From Triangularia verruculosa (taxonomy: Eukaryota; Ascomycota; Sordariomycetes; Sordariales; Podosporaceae), in contig MU863970.1 in NCBI GenBank assembly GCA_033296885.1, forward strand, positions 1 to 64,000: DNA of 64,000 bases, given 5' to 3'. The notes below the pieces were generated by a model. That model was not told the DNA's origin. It ran no database searches and was given only the letters and a program-made list of their open reading frames with translations. This document shows, in pieces, positions 10,548 through 18,622 of this stretch. How positions within the stretch are numbered: the stretch's first letter is position 1; every line of letters starts with the position of its first letter. The position numbers were made by a program, and so were the translations under genes.

Positions 10548-10695
10548 CCAGGACCGGTATGATACTTTTGTGAATAGACTGTTCGATCACTTGACACGGA
10601 AGATCGAGTCGAGACAAGACGAGCTTGCGAACTCGATCTGGGAGTGGCGACAAAAAGAGATGGGAAATTGGAAATGGGTTTTGGGGATACGGTAG

Positions 10696-11097
10696 ACAAA
10701 ATTCTCTTCTTCTAATTGATTCAGACAAATACGCGCGTTTTGCGCAGGACCTCCAATTTGCAACATCGAGACTCTTGTATGTATAGTAGTCCTCGTGGTT
10801 GGCCTCCTTTCATGGTTTCATGGAAAGGGGATCTGATATAGCCCCAACCCCGGAGCATTGCTCATGCACTTGCACTCCTCTCAATTTCACCAACAGATGA
10901 CATGTGAACATCAAACAAATCCATAACCCCTTGATCATCCCGCGCTTTGTTTGCACAGCGTCATGTCCCGGAATAATAGTTTTTGGGCCAAAGGAATTGT
11001 CACGCAGGGGTCCACGTGATGTGCCGCCTGTCCATTCCGTTCTGTTGGTTTCCGACCCAACCTGCCTTGGAAGTCGACACCTCGATAACGCGTCAAG
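10696..11097. other. Intergenic, presumed promoter of the APH-like gene
   Basis: No frame with protein-like features. The sequence ahead of 11098 ends in GATAACGCGTCAAGATGG, giving a purine at -3 for the start used. Confidence 0.45.
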
Positions 11098-11958
11098 ATG
11101 GAATCCAAACCAATCAACGACACGGCTTACAATCGCTTTATAACTCTCATTCTATTCCGGATTAATTCCACCAACTGGATGCGCCGTCTGCGGAAATCGC
11201 CATGGGGCATCGTTTGCGTGTCGTCAAAGCGGTGCATCAAGGCGGGGGCGTTCACCACCCTTGCCGAAGCAAACGCGATGCGCTTTGTGGCCGAAAACAC
11301 ATCAATTCCAGTTCCGAAGGTCTATTGCAGTTTTAAGCACGGCGATCGGGTGTACATTTTGATGGAGAGGGTCCCGGGGCGCATTCTTTCGGAAGATTGG
11401 AGCGAGCGGTCGGAGGAGTCCAAAGCCCGCATTCTTGATCAACTGCGAACCATAGCGAGTGAGCTTCGACACATATCCCCTCCAGACCATATCACTGGGG
11501 TCGCAAATGCTGATGGCGGTCCTATATGTGACGGTCGCCTTCCTGATGGGCCGTACTGGGGTCCGTTTCAGACGATTGATGACTTTCATCGAAAGTTGTG
11601 CGGTGGTATTGGCGGCCCGGAAGAAGTGGACGATGACCTTGAGGGAAAGCTTCCTGGGTTGAGGGAGCTAATCTCCCAGTATACGAACTTAGCAGCCTCG
11701 CAGAAGCCGGTCTTTACGCATAACGATTTCAGCCCGAACAATATTATGGCTGAGGGAGACAAGGTTACAGCTATCATTGACTGGGAGATGGCTGGATGGA
11801 TGCCGCCTTACTGGGAATACACGTCGACTTGGCATGTCACGCCACGCTTGGAATTCTGGAAACACGAAGTCGACAAATTTCTGGAGCCATTTCCACAAGA
11901 ATTGGAGATGGAAAAGCTGCGCCGGCGCTACTTTGGCGAGTTTGGAGTTGACATCTAA
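11098..11958 (+). CDS. Aminoglycoside phosphotransferase-like (APH) kinase family protein (286 aa)
   Basis: Single exon. The kinase-like fold is indicated by an early beta-strand with a Lys (CIKAG near residue 46), a hinge YILMERVPG near 85, the catalytic loop HNDFSPNN near 207-214 (H-x-D-x4-N) and the metal-binding IIDWEMAG near 226. Length matches fungal APH-family proteins of 270-300 residues. Substrate is unknown; members of the wider family phosphorylate aminoglycosides, choline, fructosamines or other small molecules, and fungal copies are usually not resistance genes. The 3' end lies 7 bases from the stop of the convergent gene at 11966. Confidence 0.85.
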   Translation: MESKPINDTAYNRFITLILFRINSTNWMRRLRKSPWGIVCVSSKRCIKAGAFTTLAEANAMRFVAENTSIPVPKVYCSFKHGDRVYILMERVPGRILSEDWSERSEESKARILDQLRTIASELRHISPPDHITGVANADGGPICDGRLPDGPYWGPFQTIDDFHRKLCGGIGGPEEVDDDLEGKLPGLRELISQYTNLAASQKPVFTHNDFSPNNIMAEGDKVTAIIDWEMAGWMPPYWEYTSTWHVTPRLEFWKHEVDKFLEPFPQELEMEKLRRRYFGEFGVDI

Positions 11959-11965
11959 TTACATA

Positions 11966-12558
11966 TCACTGGATCACCTCCCTTTCCTCCAACAGATCAA
12001 AAGTCGGTACCACTCGAGGATTAAACTGGCCCGGTCTAGCCCTGCCGTCAAACCGGTGCTGAGCTGCTTTTTGCTGCACATACTGCATCGCCTTGTTCCG
12101 GACAGTCTGCCAGTCAATCCTGGAAGACCCAAGAGCCTTCCCGTCTCTGGCCAGTGCCGACAACGCCTCCCTCACCCACTCGACGCAGTTCCAACCTGGC
12201 TGCCCGGCTCTAATGGGTACGCCCCGCAGGACCTGTTCAAGCCGGGCCATGCTCTTGATTTTGGCAACGCGGATACGGACGAGGATCATGAGGGTGGACG
12301 CCGTGCCGGTGTTTTGCTCGCTGTATTCCCACATTCCCGGCCGCGGCTCTTTTGCGTGGTATCGTTTCCCGCGGGAAGCGTCGGCTTCTTGTTTGGGACC
12401 GGTGATAAGGGCCCAGTGGTATCTGAGGCAAGATTCTGTTAGACACGAACACCCGGCAAGAGCATGGAGACAACTGACCTGTCTTCACCACCTGCCATTC
12501 TTGCAGCGCCCCCTCTGGCATACAATGCCACATACAGACGGGGCTTGTTCCGAGCCAT
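11966..12558 (-). CDS. Small conserved fungal protein of unknown function (178 aa), two exons
   Basis: Exon 1 is 12558-12479 (MARNKPRLYVALYARGG...), then an intron of 56 bases starting GTCAGT, then exon 2 12422-11966. The junction gives GEDRYHWALITGPK. The YHWALxxGPK start, a following GKRYHAKE and a WNCxxWVxEAL segment near residue 124 match a fungal-only family of unknown function that I know by its pattern (DUF6914-like; the number is from memory). No signal peptide or membrane span. Highly basic C-terminal third. Confidence 0.75.
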
Positions 12559-13346
12559 TCCTTCGGTAAATATATTATTAGGGTTAATGTGGATGAATAT
12601 GCGCTAAACAATGCTTCCATCTCGGGTAACTATGATGGACAACATCGTGAAAGCCCACCATGTTGTCCTTGCCCATCTTATACACGTCCATGATTGCAAA
12701 GTGGTTCCTATTCTAGACATAGAGGCTCTCAATTTGGCGTGTTTCAAACTTCCAACATGTTGGGCCCTCTGGCTCCGCGGTTCGCTGCATATTGAAGTCC
12801 TGAAAGATGCTTGTTGGGGGCGGAGGGCAGCATCACAGACCCGAGAGTCTGGAGACGAAAACCACCAACACGGCCCTATATTACCAGCGCGGCTGTTTGA
12901 GCAAGCGCTGCTGCTTTTTATATCTGCACTCAAATAGGGGTCCTAATGTTTACGTGGTTGGTCACATTTCCAACTTGTCGCCAATTAGATAGCAGCGTGA
13001 GGAGTCGAGTATACAGCCAATGTGAATTGAACAGCGCATTACATGCCCAATGCAAGGCAACCAACTTATCTTACGACCACTGGTATGCCTCTTTTGTGAG
13101 GCTCAAATGAACGGCATTGGAGAATGTCGCCTCTGTAGGCCTCAAGCGGGGTAACCCCAGCCGTTGACGTCGTGATGCAGCTACTCGACGACCTTCAAAT
13201 ATGAACTTCGGACGACAAAACAAACAAACCGATTCCCTCACAATTGTTTTCTCCGACCTCTCATCTCAGCTTCGCACCTCAACCATTGATCAACAGTAAA
13301 ACCACACCGCGCACTGCGCATCGATCCAACACCTCCTCCAGCAGCC
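12559..13346. other. Divergent intergenic region
   Basis: Promoter region for the small gene on the left and the tetraspanin on the right. The 100 bases before 13347 are C/A-rich. No RNA or coding feature seen. Confidence 0.45.
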
Positions 13347-14391
13347 ATGGCCCTCCTTCTCGCCCTCTACATCCTCGTACGCCACCCACCTCCCCCCTTA
13401 CCAACCTGCCAAACTAACAAACCACAGCTTATAACCTCTCTCACCGGCCTCGCCATGTCCGTCTCCTCCCCCCCCCCCCTCCTCTCTCCCCCTTGTTAAA
13501 CCTCAACTAACCCCCCGCCTCCCCTCCAGCTACGAACACCACACCAGCATCACCCTCTCCCTCCCCCTATCCCCCACCCTCACAATCCTAACCCTCCTCC
13601 TCCCCCTCCTCTCCCTCTTCACCACCTCCATCACAAGTTTCTCCACCCATCACAACCGCAAACCCCTCCTCCCCCTCCTCACCCACGCCCTCCAATTCAC
13701 CCTCACCCTCATCCTCACCACCTTACTCACCTCCGCCCTAACAACCCCCTTCACCCCCTGCCACCTCCAAACGACCTGGCGCACCCTCTGGACATCCCAC
13801 AACGCCCCCGCCATCCGCCGCATCCAAGACGCGCTAAACTGCTGCGGCTTCCGCTCAACAAAGGACATGTCCTGGCCGTTCCCTTCCTCAGGCAACACCG
13901 GCGACGCGGGAAGTTGTGAGAAGCAGTTCAACCGCCACGTCCCCTGCGCTGATCCCTGGGGGGAACAACTCGCCAAAACCGCCGGGGTGGATCTAGCTGT
14001 TGTGGTCGTGGTTGGATTGGTGCAAGTAGTTACCCTGGTTTTGTTCAAGGGACAGCAACGTCAACGGGGGAGGAAGAGAGGAGGGGAGTGGTTGGGCCGG
14101 GTGCTCGAGATATTTACTGGAAGCGGGAATGGGGATGACGGCGGCGTAAGGAGACCGCTTTTGACGGGGGGTAGTAGGTCCGAGAGGTACCTGACTGCGA
14201 ACAGGGACGTGGAGGATGAAGACGGTGATGAGGAGGGAGATGGGAATGGGCAGGCAAATGGGGATGGGCATGCAGGCACAACTCGCACTGCTCACACTCA
14301 GACCCAAACAGATCGTGATGACGGCCGAGCAGGAGGACCGCGGGTCGAGGTCTCGCATCATGACCCTTGGGCTGGGGCTGAGAGGGTGTGA
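13347..14391 (+). CDS. Tetraspanin-like membrane protein (306 aa), three exons
   Basis: Exons 13347-13376, 13428-13456 and 13530-14391. Four hydrophobic segments: residues 1-20, about 33-53, about 70-90, and a last one at about 195-215 (VDLAVVVVVGLVQVVTLVLF). The large loop before the last span has the tetraspanin LNCCGFRS (CCG) motif plus two more Cys (SC, PC) that could pair with it. The cytoplasmic tail of about 90 residues is acidic and Gly/Asp-rich, longer than usual. Fungal tetraspanins organise membrane microdomains, and some are needed for plant penetration. Which subfamily (PLS1, TSP2, TSP3) cannot be decided here. Confidence 0.8.
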
Positions 14392-14590
14392 GGTATTCAA
14401 AACACGAAAAGGTCATGAGCAAAACCATCTTCGGGATCGTAATCATCTATCTAGCTTTAATTGCCTCTCTGTTGCTCGTTTAACATTTTATACATTGACT
14501 TCCTGTACAAGACACGCATCCCCCTGAACTCCATGTAAAACCCCCAAAATCGAATGCAATATATTTTTGTGACCCTGCTCTTCGTCTCAT

Positions 14591-17500
14591 CTATAGTTCA
14601 TCATGACCCCCTTCCTCCTTCTTCTTCTCCTCCTCTACTGGCCTCTCAAACACCGGCTCCTGCGTCTCCTGCTGATTCTCCTGCTGCTGCTTGTCCAAGA
14701 ACTCCTTAAGCATCTCGTTCAGCTCCTCCTGGCTCGGCATCTTTCCGTCCTTGCCAGGCTGCATCTTGAGAGTCGGCGCCGCCGGCTTCCCGTTCTTCAG
14801 TGTCGAGGTCGACTTGGACTTGGCCGTCTTGGTCTTGCTCTTTGTCTTGGCCTTCTTGGCCTTTTCCCGCTTCTCATAGTTGCGGACGCCCTTCATGGCG
14901 AGGTCCATGCCCGCCTTGTCGAGCTTCTTCCTGCGGTCATCCAGGTCCTTGACCAACAGGACAGGGTGATCTGTTTCGCCAAGCTTCTCCTGTGCGACAA
15001 GCTTCTCCTCAAGCCAGGCGGAGATACTAATGTAAAGCTCCTCGCTCTCCTTCAGGTCCTCGAGTTCATAGACAGGAGGAACAGGGCCGCGCTCCTTGTT
15101 GAGGTCCTCCATGCTGGTAGCGGTGGAGGTGGTGGTGCTGGACTCATCCTCGAGGCCGTCAAAGTCGCCGGCGGAGGATGCAGGGGCCTCGGTCACTGTC
15201 GAGGTCTCGGTGTTAGTGGTGGTGGACGAGGCCGAGGCAGAAGCCTGGGCGGAAAGGAACGCCTGGTGGTCGGCGATCTGCTTCTTGATGTCGGCAACAA
15301 AGTGCTGCGTGCTGTTGAGAGCGTCCTTGAGATCCTTGATCAACTCAGGTCTCTTGGCCGACTCCTCGATTCTCTGCTGAATAGGGGTGACAAGCTTCTG
15401 GAGAGCACTGAGACGCTGCTTGAGCACCTTCTCGGTGGCATCGTGACCATCCCCATAGACCCAGTCGCTATCCTCGCTATTTTGCTTCTCGATCTTGGCT
15501 CTCTCCTCAGCGGTAGAGACACGGATGAAGTCCTCATTCTCGAGAATGTCCCGAACTCTGTAGGTATACGCCTCAAGTTGATTCAGAGCTTCCTCGCGCT
15601 GTCTCCGGGCCTTGTCAGACGCCTGGAAAGCCCTGAGGCGGTCCTTCAGAGCGGTGAGATCGGCCTTGGACAGCTGGGGAATACCGGACTTCTCGAGACT
15701 AAACTTCACTGGGATAACGATAAGCTCCTTCTTCGGTTCCGCAGGCTTGCCATCGGCAGAAGCTGAAGCAGAGGCAGAGGCAGAGGAAGCAGCAGGGGAT
15801 GAAGCAACGGTGGTGCTCGAGGTAGGATCAACGGTGGAGGACGAGGAGGCATCAACACTTTCACCTCCGGACTCACCTTCCAGAGGCTTCTGTTCCTTCT
15901 TTCCAAAACCAAACAGATTCTTGACGCCATCGACGATACCGGCCTTCTCAGCGGCCTCGGTCTCGCACTCAACGGTGACCTTGGTGACGTCTACCTCACC
16001 ATCCTCGTTGGTGAGACGGACGCCGACCTTGACCTTGATTTCGGCCTTGTCGCACTTGTGCTTCTCAACAAGCTCGGTGACAGTGGCAGTCAGATTCTTT
16101 GTGGTCAGGACCTTGGTATCAGCCTCGACAGAGTCAAGAGCCTGGTAGAAGTTGACAGAGAAATCCTCTTTGTTGGTGAAAGTGAGCTCCTTGGCAGGGG
16201 CGCCAAAGTATGAGCTGGCAGTCCAAAGGCGCTGGTGCTTGGGCTTGCCCTCGTCAGTGTTCCACCTCATGCCGGCAGGATACTGGGCAGCCTCAGAAAT
16301 CCGAATCTCCTTGACACGGAAGCTGGGGCTGATCTCGGCAGCTCTGAAACCCGCACCAAACACAGCAGCCTCATCTGAATTCACGTTGGTGCGGAGCTTT
16401 TCAGCGCCGCCGAGGGCCTTCTCGAGCTGCTTCTGAACAAAAGGGGTGCGGGTAGCACCGCCATGGAGAATGACGGAATCAAGATCCTTAACCTCGAGCC
16501 CGGCGGTGGTGAGTGCATTCTGAATAGCGACGCTGACACTTTCGATCTGCGAAGAGGCCATCTGCTCAAAGTCGGCACGAGTAAGCTGATATTTGAAATC
16601 GATATCATCGTATAGGCCCTCGATGCTGGTGCTGGTAACCTGGTTGGCGCTGAGAACGTGCCTGACCTTTATCGCGGGGGTTGTGAGCTTGGCGATGGCG
16701 CGGCCATTGGCAGCGACACTCTCAGCGGTCACCGAAGCCTTCTGAGCCTTAGGAGATTCAACAAACTTGGCAATCATGTCGTCCATGATTAGAGAGTCGA
16801 GCGCGTCACCACCGAGGGTGCGGTCCCAGCCACTGCCCAAAACCTGGATCTCCTGAACAGTCTTGTTGAACTTGCCAATATCCTTGACCGTGCGGCTCTG
16901 GAACTTGAGCACGGTAGCTGTGGTAGAACCAGCACCCATATCGAAAATCATGTGGTGCTCGGCCTTTCCTCCCTCGTTGATGTTGGGGAACTGTCTGCTG
17001 GTCGCATAGTGGAGACCGACAGCCAGACCCTCGGTGATGAGGGACAGAACCTTGAGGCCGGCGAGTTCGGCGGCCAATTCAATGGCGCGCTTCTCCTCAA
17101 TGGTGTAGAAGGGAGGGATACTGAAGACAACCGAGCGGACAGAACTCCCTTCTCCAGCGAGCTCCTCGGCGTTGGCGCGAATCGCCTGGAGCTCCATGGC
17201 TAGCAATTCCTCCACCAGCCATGCTTCCTCTTCGGGTGTGAATGCGCCAGCGCTCTTGAAGGCCGCGGTTCCCCTGATCTTGTGGGCGACCAACTGGAGC
17301 GCTGGGTGGCGCTTCGCATATTCCTTCACTTCGGCGGCGTTGACGGGCAGACCCAGGAGGGGCTTGAGGTTCGGGAAGGTATCGCCAGGGAATCGCGGGG
17401 CAAGGGCCATGGCATCAGAGCCATAGGCGCGCTCGGGGTAGGTGCCCTTCTTGGGACCATTCTGGGGGGGCTTGAAGGTGACGGCTGAGATCTCTTTTCT

Positions 17501-17677
17501 TCGGGAGTCTTTGGTCAAGACGATTTCGAGGGGAATGCCGGGCTTCACCAGAGCCGCCTTGATGAATTCCGTGCCCAAGTCAACGCCCAGGACGGCGGAA
17601 ACGGCGAAGACATGGGAGGAGAAGAGGAAGATGGCGGATAGCAGTATTGACAACGGCGATAATGCTGGCCGCGCCAT
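14591..17677 (-). CDS. LHS1: ER-lumen Hsp70-family chaperone LHS1 (GRP170/HYOU1 type), 1028 aa
   Basis: Start taken at MARPALSP because it opens a signal peptide (hydrophobic to about residue 26, ending VFAVSA) followed at once by the Hsp70 ATPase start VLGVDLGTEF. The phosphate-2 region reads FDMGAGSTTATVLKF, and VILHGGATRTPFVQ is the adenosine motif. A beta domain, a low-complexity Ser/Ala/Thr linker near 630-690 and a long helical domain follow. The C-terminus is HDEL, the ER retrieval signal. In yeast the protein is the nucleotide-exchange partner of Kar2/BiP in the ER lumen and aids translocation. Length fits GRP170 proteins (about 900-1000 residues). The frame stays open for 39 codons upstream to 17794. 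Confidence 0.95.
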   Translation of the reverse strand: MARPALSPLSILLSAIFLFSSHVFAVSAVLGVDLGTEFIKAALVKPGIPLEIVLTKDSRRKEISAVTFKPPQNGPKKGTYPERAYGSDAMALAPRFPGDTFPNLKPLLGLPVNAAEVKEYAKRHPALQLVAHKIRGTAAFKSAGAFTPEEEAWLVEELLAMELQAIRANAEELAGEGSSVRSVVFSIPPFYTIEEKRAIELAAELAGLKVLSLITEGLAVGLHYATSRQFPNINEGGKAEHHMIFDMGAGSTTATVLKFQSRTVKDIGKFNKTVQEIQVLGSGWDRTLGGDALDSLIMDDMIAKFVESPKAQKASVTAESVAANGRAIAKLTTPAIKVRHVLSANQVTSTSIEGLYDDIDFKYQLTRADFEQMASSQIESVSVAIQNALTTAGLEVKDLDSVILHGGATRTPFVQKQLEKALGGAEKLRTNVNSDEAAVFGAGFRAAEISPSFRVKEIRISEAAQYPAGMRWNTDEGKPKHQRLWTASSYFGAPAKELTFTNKEDFSVNFYQALDSVEADTKVLTTKNLTATVTELVEKHKCDKAEIKVKVGVRLTNEDGEVDVTKVTVECETEAAEKAGIVDGVKNLFGFGKKEQKPLEGESGGESVDASSSSTVDPTSSTTVASSPAASSASASASASADGKPAEPKKELIVIPVKFSLEKSGIPQLSKADLTALKDRLRAFQASDKARRQREEALNQLEAYTYRVRDILENEDFIRVSTAEERAKIEKQNSEDSDWVYGDGHDATEKVLKQRLSALQKLVTPIQQRIEESAKRPELIKDLKDALNSTQHFVADIKKQIADHQAFLSAQASASASSTTTNTETSTVTEAPASSAGDFDGLEDESSTTTSTATSMEDLNKERGPVPPVYELEDLKESEELYISISAWLEEKLVAQEKLGETDHPVLLVKDLDDRRKKLDKAGMDLAMKGVRNYEKREKAKKAKTKSKTKTAKSKSTSTLKNGKPAAPTLKMQPGKDGKMPSQEELNEMLKEFLDKQQQENQQETQEPVFERPVEEEKKKEEGGHDEL

Positions 17678-18622
17678 GGTGGGCGAGTGTTTGTGTTGGA
17701 ACAACAGTCGAGTTCGGTCGAGTCGGTGTTGTGCTGGTGGTGGTGGTGTACTTGTCTTGGTGGGAAAGTAGAGCTCCAGCCGGTTGTTACCCAAACGGTA
17801 CTTTGTTCAAGTTCCCCGCCAATCTCTGGCTGTGGTTGAAATTGAATGGATGCACCACTAGATATCGCAAGAGAGGAGAGCAAAAAAGTAAAAATGTGGC
17901 CTTTACTGGAGTAGTCGTCGACCTTCCTTCTTCGTCTTGGGAAACTGTTGTCTCTTGTCTATCAAAATGGGCGCCTCTTGTTCAAAGTGGCTACGCTGTT
18001 CACAACTTCCCACAGCGCCCGCCTTCTGAAAAGGACAACCTGGAACTTGGAGAAACCGCACACAGACCCCTGCCCCATTGATGCGGCGCCCGAGCTCCAG
18101 CCAAGCTTTGGCCAATCAGGACAGCTTTGGCGCCAGATCAGTGGCTGATTAGCTAATCGCCAAGCCCTTGTTCTTGGCACGAAGAGATGGGCTGCGAAGT
18201 CTTGAGTGATAGAATGCAAAAGCAAGAGGCGATTTGGATGTATTGGAATTGAAGAATAAATTGTCCCGATCCATGTTGGCCGAGGTTAGTCACGACTCGA
18301 TCTAGTCCCGGCCGTCGAAACGGAGGGCACGCCGAGTCGGAGCCGTGGAGTGGGGCCGTGAAGCCGGCGAATCCGGCAGATATCCCGGAGCGTCTCATTA
18401 CGTACAGCTACCACAATGTTACATTTCGACCGTTTCACGAACAATCTTTGTTTAGAATGCTCTAGAATCGCTAACCATGGCGTTTCCTAGCTTGATTCAC
18501 ACGTCCTACGTCCTACTACATACACTGCACGTCAAAGTTGTGACCCAGATTATAAGTTAGTCCACATATTAAAATCCCATGTATGGTATTGTAGTTCGGC
18601 CAATTAGACTCCTCAGTATATA
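17678..18622. other. Intergenic: LHS1 promoter and DBP6 terminator
   Basis: Contains a CCAAT box (CCAATCAGG, about 18112) some 430 bases upstream of LHS1. I could not see a convincing unfolded-protein-response element by eye. No gene supported. Confidence 0.45.

Larger units (their letters stand above)
9498..10695 (+). pseudogene. Broken tandem copy of the Cys-rich gene at 7445
   Basis: The start ATGACAAGCGCC aligns with the intact copy, and both cysteine clusters are kept (CKCAWMCKCPP, CGCDDDTCTCS). The frame is broken by TGA at about 9781, where the intact copy has a Cys codon TGC, and by TAG at about 10147 in place of a Trp TGG, a TpG-to-TpA change of the kind RIP makes. Some 480 bases of the parent (about 8095-8576) are missing and replaced by foreign AT-rich sequence at about 10178-10547. 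The 3' end resumes at about 10549 and encodes a tail ending SIWEWRQKEMGNWKWVLG. Not expected to give a functional protein. Confidence 0.85.

Noticed and set aside
10173..10552. CCAGG at both borders of the insertion as a target-site duplication
   Set aside because: The right copy overlaps sequence that aligns with the intact paralogue (CAGGAC), and about 480 bases of gene are missing, so a simple insertion does not explain it.
14603..15766. Plus-strand Leu/Arg-rich frame of 387 codons
   Set aside because: Antisense to LHS1; composition is what a Lys/Glu-rich gene gives in reverse.
17960..18180. Unfolded-protein-response element ahead of LHS1
   Set aside because: Only a CCAAT box was visible; no convincing UPRE core could be read by eye.
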